Part shown: positions 17,847 through 26,474 of the stretch, piece by piece
Layout of the letters: the number at the start of each line of letters is the position of its first letter
Position numbering within the stretch: the first letter of the stretch is position 1
Source of the DNA: Alphaproteobacteria bacterium
Lineage (GTDB): Bacteria > Pseudomonadota > Alphaproteobacteria > GCA-2746255
Direction of reading: 5' to 3'
Length of the DNA: 64,000 nt
Assembly (NCBI GenBank): GCA_021296325.1
Contig: JAGWAR010000001.1
Coordinates: forward strand, 1 to 64,000
Position numbers and translations under genes: made by a program
Notes under the pieces: model-generated
Seen by the model: only the letters and a program-made list of their open reading frames with translations
Databases searched by the model: none
Told to the model about the DNA's origin: nothing

Positions 17847-20465
17847 TTAAGTGCCGGTCTGGATGGACCGGCGGCCAGGCAGTTCCTCCGCGGGCGAGGA
17901 CGAAAGCAGCGGCTCCCGTCCATCAGCGTTTAATTCCGTCGCATGGTACGGCAGGTAGCAATGCACGGCCGTCCCCTTGCCGGGGGCCGAGGTAAGTTCG
18001 ACCCTGCCGCCATGCAATTCGACAAACTTTTTCACCAGCGGCAGGCCAAGGCCGGAACCGCGGCCCTTGCTGGAACTGCCGCGTTCGAACCTTTCGAAGA
18101 TCCGCTCCTGTTCATCCAGCGGAATACCGACGCCCGTATCCGTCACCCCAAGGACGAGTTCTTCGTTTTCCTTGCGGGCCGAAAGCGAGATGGTGCCGCC
18201 CGAACTGCTGAAATTGATCGCGTTGTTCAGAAGCTTGAAAAGGACCTGTTTCATGCGTTGCTTGTCGGCATGAATTGGCGGCAGGCCACTTTGCGAGTTG
18301 ACGACGACGATCAAATTCTTCTCGTGAGCTTTTTCCTGAACCAACCGCAGGACTTCCCCGATCAGGGTCTGGATAGGAACCTCTTCCGGCCGGACTTCCA
18401 TCTGGCCGGCCTCGATCACGGCAAGGTCAAGAATGTCGTTGATCAGAGACAGCAAGACCTGGGACGAATCCAAAATGCCCTGTACGTAACCCGCCTGCTG
18501 GGTGGTGAGGCTGCCGAAATAACCCTGCTCAAGCAGCTGGGAAAACCCGATGATCGTGTTGAGCGGCGTGCGAAGCTCGTAAGAAACGTGGGCAACGAAT
18601 TCGGACATCAGCTTGTCCGCTGCTTCCAGCGCCTCGTTCCGTTCCCGAAGCGCGCGTTCGACCCGAATGCTGTCCGTCACGTCGACGTAACGCCACAGCA
18701 CCCCGCCATCGGGAAGCGGCAGGCTTGCATAATCGACCGTCGTTCCGTCCCGGCGGTCGAGCCGGCCATGCTTTGGAACCCGCTCGCAGGTGCCAGCGAT
18801 GATCTTCGAGCGCAGCGCTTCCCAATCCTCCGTGATGGCGAACGGCCTGAACGCCTCGATAAGCTCGGAAACGTGAGGCTCGCCCTCGAGGGAGGACGGC
18901 GAAAACCCCCAAATCCGCGCATAGGCCGGGTTGCTGAGCTTGAGCCGGCCGTCGCTTCCGTACACGGCAACCCCTTCATAGAGATTATCGAGGGATTGCT
19001 GCTGCACCTTGATCAGGGTGTTGTAGGAGCGTTCCAGCGCCAGCTTGTCGGTGACGTCCTCGTAGGTGCAGAGCAGACCGCCGAAAGGATGGGGCGAGAC
19101 GGTCGAACGCAGCGTCGTGCCGTCCGGCAGGTGCAGCAATTCCTCGACCGGATCGATGACCGAGGTGAAACGGGCAAGCTGTTCGCCCTTGTAGGCGGGA
19201 AAATCGACGGTTTCCGGCAGGCGCCTTCGGGCGCGCAGCGCTTCCAGCACTTCGCCCTGCATCGGTTCCATCGCCAGCCATTCCTCGCTCAACCGCCAAA
19301 GGCGGGCGAAAGCCTGGTTGAAGAATTTGAGTCGGGCATCCGGCCCATAGATCGCGATGGCGGTGGCCAGCCCCTCCAGCACCTTCGACTGGGCATCGAT
19401 ATGACGGCCGAGTTCGTCCTGAACGCGTTCGATTTCCGTAAAGTCGAGCGAATAGCCGACCATGCCTTCGCCGCCGGTGACGGGAATTTCGGTAATTTCG
19501 AGAAGGCGCCGGAGACCTTCGACGACGAAGTGATGGCTTTCCGACTGGGAAGAGCCGAGACGGTGGGCGCGTTTCGCCAGCGCTTGGCCCTGATCGGTAA
19601 TGATGCCCTCGGCAAGTTCCTGTTTCTGTTCGATCGCCTCTTTCGGTTCCATGCCGAGGATGGCGGCATAAGCCCTGTTACAGAAAGTAAGCGCCAGATC
19701 CTTGCTCCGTTGCCAGATCGGAAACGGCAGCTGATTGAGAAGAAACCGCAGCTGGTCCCGGTCCTCGAGAAGCTTCGCGTTGCGACCGGCAAGTTTCTTG
19801 GCGCGGGCTTCCGCATCGGTGACGTCGTTCAACCGGACCAGCACCCCAAGCGGCGCACCGTCGGCGGCCGCAACCTCCCGGCCCTGCACCTTCAGCGTCC
19901 GCCCGCCCACGGCCGTGACATCGAAGGCAAACTCGCCTCCGGCATCCCGCAGGGTTGCCGCCGCCGTGCGCAGCCGTTTCGCCGATGCGACGTCGAATTC
20001 GGCCAGCGCTTCTTCGAAGCTGGGCATGGTTCCGGCCGGAAGCGGCAGCAGGGCGGAAAAATCCCCGAAGGCGGTCTCGCCTTCCGCGTCATGCCGCCAG
20101 AAGAAAAGGGCGCCGGACGTCGTCCCGAGAAGGGCGGCCAGGGTTTTCGCCCGGCCTTCGGCCTGCCTGGCACGTTTCTCCAGATTGCGCCGGCGGCGTT
20201 GAGCCGGAAGGGCGAAAAAAAGAAGCGCCAGTCCAAACCCCAGGCCAAGGGTGACGACCGCCTGCAAGGCCGGGTCCGAAAGGGAAAGGCCGTCGAGAGC
20301 AAAGCGGTCCAGCGAGAGCCGGTCGAAAAGGTCTTCCACCCCGGCTAACGGCGCCGCCGCGAAGACGGTGCCGGGTGCCGCGCCGGACACAGGCCGATGA
20401 TTTATCACCGTTTTCCCCGTTTCTTGCACGACCGGAAGTTTAGGCGTGAAACAAGGGGTGAACAA
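17847..20465 (-). CDS. Multi-PAS sensor histidine kinase
   Basis: An 872-residue kinase with one membrane span (about 68-88, LQAVVTLGLGFGLALLFFAL) and then three to four PAS-like modules. Recognisable pieces are FPIWQRSKDLALTFCNRAYA and GSDGRLKLSNPAYARIWGF. The dimerisation/phosphoacceptor box is FVAHVSYELRTPLNTIIGFS, with the His before ELRTPL replaced by Tyr-Glu spacing as VSYELRTPLN (see findings). The ATPase domain has N box NNAINFSSSGG, G1 TDTGVGIP and G2 GSGLGLPLVKKF. No receiver gene is adjacent. Start uncertain: TTG 20465 is the longest, while GTG 20408 has GGGGAAAA upstream. It lies 64 bp ahead of tsaE on the same strand and is likely co-transcribed. Confidence 0.88.
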   Translation of the reverse strand: MFTPCFTPKLPVVQETGKTVINHRPVSGAAPGTVFAAAPLAGVEDLFDRLSLDRFALDGLSLSDPALQAVVTLGLGFGLALLFFALPAQRRRRNLEKRARQAEGRAKTLAALLGTTSGALFFWRHDAEGETAFGDFSALLPLPAGTMPSFEEALAEFDVASAKRLRTAAATLRDAGGEFAFDVTAVGGRTLKVQGREVAAADGAPLGVLVRLNDVTDAEARAKKLAGRNAKLLEDRDQLRFLLNQLPFPIWQRSKDLALTFCNRAYAAILGMEPKEAIEQKQELAEGIITDQGQALAKRAHRLGSSQSESHHFVVEGLRRLLEITEIPVTGGEGMVGYSLDFTEIERVQDELGRHIDAQSKVLEGLATAIAIYGPDARLKFFNQAFARLWRLSEEWLAMEPMQGEVLEALRARRRLPETVDFPAYKGEQLARFTSVIDPVEELLHLPDGTTLRSTVSPHPFGGLLCTYEDVTDKLALERSYNTLIKVQQQSLDNLYEGVAVYGSDGRLKLSNPAYARIWGFSPSSLEGEPHVSELIEAFRPFAITEDWEALRSKIIAGTCERVPKHGRLDRRDGTTVDYASLPLPDGGVLWRYVDVTDSIRVERALRERNEALEAADKLMSEFVAHVSYELRTPLNTIIGFSQLLEQGYFGSLTTQQAGYVQGILDSSQVLLSLINDILDLAVIEAGQMEVRPEEVPIQTLIGEVLRLVQEKAHEKNLIVVVNSQSGLPPIHADKQRMKQVLFKLLNNAINFSSSGGTISLSARKENEELVLGVTDTGVGIPLDEQERIFERFERGSSSKGRGSGLGLPLVKKFVELHGGRVELTSAPGKGTAVHCYLPYHATELNADGREPLLSSSPAEELPGRRSIQTGT

Positions 20466-20513
20466 GCCCGCGAAGCGTGCCGGACCGTCCGCCGGAGCTG
20501 CCTGCGGCCCTTT

Positions 20514-21815
<1,302 letters not shown>

Positions 21816-21853
21816 CTATGTCCAACCTGTTCGATCGTTTCCGGGAATCCTTC

Positions 21854-21887
21854 GGCCCCGTCCGGCCAACCGGCCGGGCAAGGGGCC
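21854..21887. other. Nested GC-rich hairpin in the ahcY leader
   Basis: An inner stem CCGGCC/GGCCGG (21862-21867 with 21872-21877) sits inside an outer stem GGCCCC/GGGGCC (21854-21859 with 21882-21887). It lies 42 bp before the ahcY ATG on the minus strand. It could be a weak terminator after HPr or an RNA-level control element. It does not match the SAH riboswitch core as I remember it, and no U tract follows. Confidence 0.45.
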
Positions 21888-21942
21888 TCGACTTAGCAGG
21901 ATTTTCAAGCCCCGATCAAGGGTGAACCCCCTCCTTGCCACC

Positions 21943-22236
21943 CTAGTCTTCCTCGAAGCCGTTGCGGACGAGCGTGCACAGAATGTCCAGGGCTTCCCTG
22001 GCCTCCCCGCCTTCGGCGCGAATCTCGATCAGCGTGCCGCGGCTGGCAGCGAGGGTCAGCAGCCCCATGATCGAAAGCCCGGATACGACGGTGCCCCGCC
22101 TGGCGACCACGACTTCCGAATTGAAGCTGGAGGCGCAACGGACGAATTTCGCCGCCGCCCTGGCATGAAGGCCCCGTTCGTTGCGAATTTTCACCCGCCG
22201 GCACAGAGATTTTTTCCTTGTTTTCCCCTGCGCCAT
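21943..22236 (-). CDS. ptsH: HPr phosphocarrier (NPr-type)
   Basis: A 97-residue HPr. The phosphoacceptor His24 sits in RGLHARAAAKFV. The regulatory Ser lies in VSGLSIMGLLTLAA (Ser55), the site phosphorylated by HPr kinase, and hprK lies three genes upstream in the same operon. This belongs to the regulatory PTS-Ntr branch; no sugar-transporting EIIBC is present. About 12 bp separates it from the EIIA gene, so they are co-transcribed. EI (ptsP) must be elsewhere. Confidence 0.95.
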   Translation of the reverse strand: MAQGKTRKKSLCRRVKIRNERGLHARAAAKFVRCASSFNSEVVVARRGTVVSGLSIMGLLTLAASRGTLIEIRAEGGEAREALDILCTLVRNGFEED

Positions 22237-22248
22237 GGGCCGGTTCCC

Positions 22249-22665
22249 TTACGCCTTCGCCGAGGCTTCCTCGGCAAGCAACTGGGAAGCCACGTTGATG
22301 TATTTGCGCCCCGCCTCGCGCGCCGCCGTCACTGCCGTCTCAAGATCGTCCTTGCCGCGCAGGGAAACCAGCTTGATCAGCATCGGCAGGTTCAACCCGG
22401 CCACCACCTCGACCTTGGCGCGCTCCATGACCGAAATCGCCAGATTCGACGGCGTGCCGCCGAACATGTCGGTCAGGATGACGACGCCACCGCCGTTGTC
22501 CACATCGGAAACGCCCCGCAGGATTTCCTTGCGGCGCTTTTCCATATTGTCTTCGGGATCGATGCAAACGGTTCGAATTTGTTTTTGCGGACCGACGATA
22601 TGCTCGACCGCCTTGACGAATTCGTCCGCCAGATGCCCGTGCGTCACAAGTACAAGCCCAATCAT
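22249..22665 (-). CDS. PTS EIIA component, mannose/fructose family (EIIA-Man-like)
   Basis: A 138-residue EIIA domain. The phosphoacceptor His9 is in VLVTHGHLADEF, matching His10 of ManX. VVILTDMFGGTPSNLAISVM and AGLNLPMLIKLV are the conserved family blocks. It stands alone without EIIB/C, so it serves as a regulatory phosphate acceptor downstream of HPr, as in rhizobial EIIA-Man (ManX). Gene order with rapZ and ptsH fixes the identity. Confidence 0.95.
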   Translation of the reverse strand: MIGLVLVTHGHLADEFVKAVEHIVGPQKQIRTVCIDPEDNMEKRRKEILRGVSDVDNGGGVVILTDMFGGTPSNLAISVMERAKVEVVAGLNLPMLIKLVSLRGKDDLETAVTAAREAGRKYINVASQLLAEEASAKA

Positions 22666-22677
22666 CGCCGCCTCTTA

Positions 22678-23565
22678 TCAAGAACCTTCGGACGGACCGC
22701 CAAGGTCCCGGTGTCGGAGCGACACACGTCTGCCCTGTTCCGCCAGCCAATCACGAAGTTTCTCGGCAATGAACACCGAGCGATGCCTGCCTCCCGTACA
22801 TCCAATTGCAATCGTGAGGTAACTCTTCCCCTCTTCTTCGAAACGGGGAAGCAACAAGCCAAGCATCTGCGTCAGGCTGTCGAAAAAGGAATCGAATCCA
22901 GGATCCGCCGAAACGTATTCGCCGACTTCCTTATCACGGCCATTGAGTGGCCGCAACGCCGCGACATAGTGCGGATTGTTGAGGAAACGCACGTCGAAAA
23001 CGAGGTCCGCCTCGCGGGGCAACCCGTTCGCATAGGCGAAGGAGGTGATGAACAACAGCGTTTCCGCCGCCTCTTCGCCGGCGAAGGCCTCCTTCAGCAA
23101 TTGACGGAATTCCCAGGGGGAAAGCTTCGTCGTGTTGAAGACGAAATTTGCCCTCTCCCGAATGGGCGCCAGCAGCTGGCGCTCGTAGGCGATGCCGTCA
23201 AGCACCGGGCGCTCGCCTCCGGCCGGGTGACGCCGGCGCGTTTCTTCGTAACGGCGCACCAGCACTTCGTCATCGCAATCCAGAAAAATCAGCTGAAGGT
23301 CGAGGTCCTTGTGGGTGCTTAGGGATTCGATTTCCTCCAGGACGTTCTCGACGTTGAAGTCCCGCGTGCGCACGTCGATGCCGACCGCGAGCGGCCGCGT
23401 GAAGCTTTCCGGCAGGTCGAAGAGCCGCCGGAGAAAGGAGAGCGGCAAATTGTCGATCGCCTCGAACCCGAAATCCTCGAGTCCGTGCAGCGCCGTCGTC
23501 CGGCCCGCGCCGGAAAGCCCGGTTACCAACAGCACCCGTCGGGGTGAAGGCGAGTCCCTGCTCAC
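22678..23565 (-). CDS. rapZ: RapZ-family nucleotide- and RNA-binding adapter
   Basis: A 295-residue RapZ/YvcJ protein. The P-loop is VTGLSGAGRTTALHGLEDFG, with Arg in place of the usual Lys; as I recall this is common in alphaproteobacterial members. It also has FLDCDDEVLVRRYEETRRRHP and the C-terminal block AIGCTGGRHRSVFIAEKL. In enterobacteria RapZ guides RNase E to the sRNA GlmZ and senses glucosamine-6-phosphate; alphaproteobacteria lack a known GlmZ, so the target here is open. It is 11 bp from hprK and 13 bp from the EIIA gene. Confidence 0.95.
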   Translation of the reverse strand: MSRDSPSPRRVLLVTGLSGAGRTTALHGLEDFGFEAIDNLPLSFLRRLFDLPESFTRPLAVGIDVRTRDFNVENVLEEIESLSTHKDLDLQLIFLDCDDEVLVRRYEETRRRHPAGGERPVLDGIAYERQLLAPIRERANFVFNTTKLSPWEFRQLLKEAFAGEEAAETLLFITSFAYANGLPREADLVFDVRFLNNPHYVAALRPLNGRDKEVGEYVSADPGFDSFFDSLTQMLGLLLPRFEEEGKSYLTIAIGCTGGRHRSVFIAEKLRDWLAEQGRRVSLRHRDLGGPSEGS

Positions 23566-23575
23566 AATGGCCCCA

Positions 23576-24007
23576 TCAGGCCGCGCAGCCCCCGTCCCGG
23601 CTGGCCAGCATCGCGTGGCGGAGCTTGGCCACCGCCGACGCCTCGAAGGGAGCCAGGCAAAGGCGCGGGAGCGTTACGTCGAGATAGATGCAATGGGTCA
23701 CCTCGGGACTCCGTTCGAGGGTTTCACGCGAAACCAGATCCACGACGAGGGCAAGCGGCGCCGCCGGCGCGGCCTTCACCTTCACGATGCCGATCCCGCG
23801 AATTTCGAGAAGACCGGTGATCGAGGGTGGCGAGGCGGCGTAAAGCCTGCCCTTCTGCACCGTAAGACGGGTCTGGTCGTCGGCAATCAACCCGGCACCG
23901 GCCTCGATCAGGCGCAAGGCCAGATCGGATTTGCCGCTACCGGGCGGCCCCCGCAGGAGAAGGGCCGATTCCTTCCAGGCAACCGACGTACCGTGGACCT
24001 GGATCAT
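23576..24007 (-). CDS. hprK: HPr kinase/phosphorylase, short alphaproteobacterial form
   Basis: A 143-residue protein consisting of the kinase domain only, lacking the N-terminal DRTGG-like domain of Firmicutes HprK, as usual in alphaproteobacteria. The P-loop is RGPPGSGKSDLALRLIEAGA. The catalytic LIADDQTRL and the signature IRGIGIVKVK (normally EIRGLGI) are present. It phosphorylates Ser of HPr, linking PTS phosphorylation to carbon and nitrogen control. The start at 24007 (MIQVHGTSVAWKESALL) matches the family; the open frame upstream is not similar. Confidence 0.93.
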   Translation of the reverse strand: MIQVHGTSVAWKESALLLRGPPGSGKSDLALRLIEAGAGLIADDQTRLTVQKGRLYAASPPSITGLLEIRGIGIVKVKAAPAAPLALVVDLVSRETLERSPEVTHCIYLDVTLPRLCLAPFEASAVAKLRHAMLASRDGGCAA

Positions 24008-24051
24008 GCCGGTCGATTGAGAAATTGTCCTCCCGTCCCCCTTGTCAAATC

Positions 24052-24504
24052 TCAGGGACCCGCGGCATCCATTGCCTTGATGGGAACCTGAAGCGTCCAA
24101 TCCGGCGACTTTTTAAACTGCAGCGTCACCGTGATCATGCTCCCCTCCGTCAGGGGTTTCGTCAGATCAACCAGCATGAGGTGGAGACCACCGGGGGTAA
24201 GGGCGACCTCTTCCCGCTTCGGGATGAGAATGCCGTCCACCGGCTTCATCTTCATGACATCACCGTCTTTTTCCGCATCATGCAGGCTGACGCTGTCGGC
24301 TTCGTACGTCTTGGCGCCGATCAACGTATCACCGGCAGCGCCGGTGTTCTTAAGGGTGAAGTAAATGGCTGCTGTGGTAGCACCCTCCGCGCTCGCCGGC
24401 GCCCAGGCATCCGTAACCATAACCCTGGGATCCCCTTTTTCTTCGCAGGCCGTTACAACGAGCAGAATGACAAAACATGCAAAGGTAAAATAGGACTTGG
24501 CCAT
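24052..24504 (-). CDS. PCu(A)C-type periplasmic copper chaperone, lipoprotein
   Basis: A 150-residue chaperone that delivers Cu(I), usually to the Cu-A site of cytochrome oxidase. The leader AKSYFTFACFVILLVVTAC has a lipobox (VTAC), so it is membrane-anchored in the periplasm. Copper ligands follow the family pattern H-Mx-HxM: SLHDAEKDGDVMKMKPVDG and GGLHLMLVDL. An AAAGGAG site precedes the ATG at 24504. It sits where the chvI-chvG two-component pair usually lies in rhizobial PTS loci, 44 bp upstream of hprK. Confidence 0.9.
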   Translation of the reverse strand: MAKSYFTFACFVILLVVTACEEKGDPRVMVTDAWAPASAEGATTAAIYFTLKNTGAAGDTLIGAKTYEADSVSLHDAEKDGDVMKMKPVDGILIPKREEVALTPGGLHLMLVDLTKPLTEGSMITVTLQFKKSPDWTLQVPIKAMDAAGP

Positions 24505-24686
24505 CGACAGAGCTCCTTTCAGCAAGTCGAGCGAAAAGAAGAAAAAAGCACCTTCAACGGTTTAACGGGGTCCAATCTAGCCACGATCCGGCCCGAGAAG
24601 GAAGCCCGCTTGAGGGCCCTAAAAAAATCCCCGGGCACCCCCCCGGAAACCCGCAGAAACCCTAGGCTCCCGAGTCTGCCGCCGGA

Positions 24687-24715
24687 TTGATTCGCCGGCC
24701 CGCTTCCGGCATGAT
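24687..24715 (+). promoter_or_regulatory. Possible sigma-70 type promoter of pckA
   Basis: TTGATT (24687-24692), a 17-bp spacer and CATGAT (24710-24715) resemble -35 and -10 boxes, 82 bp before the chosen pckA start. A match by eye only. Confidence 0.35.
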
Positions 24716-24796
24716 AGACGCCATGAAAAGAGGGGTCGACGGACTCGCGACAGACCCCCCGAAGCCTTGAAAACTCGCTCATTATGGGGGGTAGCG

Positions 24797-26404
24797 TTGC
24801 AACAAACCGGACCCGTGCAAAGTAGCTATGGACTAGAGCACCATGGCATCCGGAACGTAACTGCCGTTCACTGGAATTACACAACCCCGACCCTTTACGA
24901 AGAAGCCATCAAGCGCGGCGAAGGCAGGCTGGCCTTCGGCGGACCGCTGGTCGCCCATACCGGGGTTCACACGGGCCGCGCGCCGAACGACAAGTTCTTC
25001 GCGAAGGAGCCCGGATCGGAAGGCAACATCGATTGGGGCAAGGTCAACCGGCCCATAGATTCGGCCCAGTTCGAAGGTTTGCACAAGCGGATGCTGGCCT
25101 ATTTCGAGGGCCGCGAGCTATTCGTGCAGGACTGCTGCGCCGGCGCCGACCCGGCTTTCCAGATACAAGTCCGCGTGGTGACGGAGACGGCCTGGCACAG
25201 CTTGTTCGCCCGCAACATGTTTATCCGGCCTTCCAGCGACGAACGTCTCAACTTCACCCCCCAATTCACCATCCTGCACGCGCCGAACTTCCAGGCCGTG
25301 CCCGAAATTGACGGGACGAACTCGGAAGTCTTCATCGTCGTCGATTTTGCAAAGCGGCTGATTCTGATCGGCGGCACGAGCTATGCCGGTGAAATCAAAA
25401 AATCCGTCTTCAGCATTCTGAACTATCTGCTGCCGGAACGCGGCGTGCTGCCGATGCACTGCTCGGCGAATATCGGGCCTGAAGGTGACACGGCGATCTT
25501 TTTCGGGCTTTCCGGCACCGGCAAGACGACCCTTTCGGCGGACGCCAAGCGCACGCTGATCGGCGACGACGAGCATGGTTGGGGCGACAACGGCGTCTTT
25601 AATTTCGAAGGTGGATGCTATGCGAAGGTGATCCGCCTGAGCCCGACGGCAGAGCCGGAAATCTTCGCCACGACTCGGCGTTTCGGTACGATCCTGGAAA
25701 ACGTCGTCTTCGACGAAGGCAGCCGCATGCTTGATCTGGACGACGCCGCGCTTACCGAAAACACGCGGGCCTCCTATCCGATCAATTTCATCCCGAACGC
25801 CAGTTCGGAAGGGGTCGGCGGACATCCAAAAACGATCATCATGCTGACGGCGGACGCCTTCGGCGTGCTGCCGCCGATCAGCCATTTGTCGCCGGAACAG
25901 GCGATGTACCATTTTCTCTCCGGCTACACGGCGCGGGTCGCCGGCACCGAGAAGGGCCTGGGTTCAGAGCCGCAGGCGGCCTTCTCGACCTGCTTTGGCG
26001 CCCCCTTCATGCCGCGCCATCCGACCGTCTATGCCAGGCTGCTGCGCGACAAGATCGCCAAGCACAAGGTGAATTGCTGGCTCGTGAACACGGGCTGGAG
26101 CGGCGGCGCCTACGGCGTCGGCGAGCGCATGAAGATCGGCCACACCCGCGCCATGGTCCATGCCGCCCTTGACGGCCATCTTGGCGGCGTGGCCTTGCGC
26201 AAGGACCCGCATTTCGGTCTTCACATTCCGGAGAGCTGCCCGAACGTGCCGGACGAGGTGTTGAACCCCCGGCACGCCTGGCAGGACAAGCAGGCTTATG
26301 ACTCCACGGCCCGGGGTTTGACGCAGCGTTTCGAAAAGAATTTCAAGCAATTCGAAAGCCACGTCGACGAAAAGGTAAAAGCGGTTTCCATCCGCGCAGC
26401 TTAA
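24797..26404 (+). CDS. pckA: ATP-dependent phosphoenolpyruvate carboxykinase
   Basis: Converts oxaloacetate and ATP to phosphoenolpyruvate and CO2, the entry to gluconeogenesis. About 535 residues. The P-loop is FFGLSGTGKTTLSADAKRT, the kinase-2 Asp lies in IGDDEHGWGDNGVFNFEGGC, and the PEPCK block INFIPNASSEGVGGHPKTII is present. The TTG at 24797 gives (M)QQTGPVQSSYGLEHHGIRN, close to other PckA starts, with GGGGGG upstream; a further in-frame TTG at 24767 is less likely. It is divergent from the PTS-Ntr/copper chaperone operon, the position pckA also has beside chvI-chvG-hprK in rhizobia. Confidence 0.97.
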   Translation: MQQTGPVQSSYGLEHHGIRNVTAVHWNYTTPTLYEEAIKRGEGRLAFGGPLVAHTGVHTGRAPNDKFFAKEPGSEGNIDWGKVNRPIDSAQFEGLHKRMLAYFEGRELFVQDCCAGADPAFQIQVRVVTETAWHSLFARNMFIRPSSDERLNFTPQFTILHAPNFQAVPEIDGTNSEVFIVVDFAKRLILIGGTSYAGEIKKSVFSILNYLLPERGVLPMHCSANIGPEGDTAIFFGLSGTGKTTLSADAKRTLIGDDEHGWGDNGVFNFEGGCYAKVIRLSPTAEPEIFATTRRFGTILENVVFDEGSRMLDLDDAALTENTRASYPINFIPNASSEGVGGHPKTIIMLTADAFGVLPPISHLSPEQAMYHFLSGYTARVAGTEKGLGSEPQAAFSTCFGAPFMPRHPTVYARLLRDKIAKHKVNCWLVNTGWSGGAYGVGERMKIGHTRAMVHAALDGHLGGVALRKDPHFGLHIPESCPNVPDEVLNPRHAWQDKQAYDSTARGLTQRFEKNFKQFESHVDEKVKAVSIRAA

Positions 26405-26443
26405 AAAGAACCCTTCGAGTCTTCGGGGAGGAGACGATAAGGG

Positions 26444-26474
26444 AAGCCGGCCCCTTCGGGGGCCGGCTTTTTTA
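26444..26474 (+). terminator. Rho-independent terminator of pckA
   Basis: AAGCCGGCCCC-TTCG-GGGGCCGGCTT followed by TTTTTA: an 11-bp stem with a UUCG tetraloop and a U tract. It overlaps the polA stop codon (26472-26474) on the other strand. Confidence 0.93.

Noticed and set aside
17943-20348. Plus-strand open frame of 801 codons
   Set aside because: Antisense to the multi-PAS histidine kinase; no recognisable domain and a shadow-like composition.
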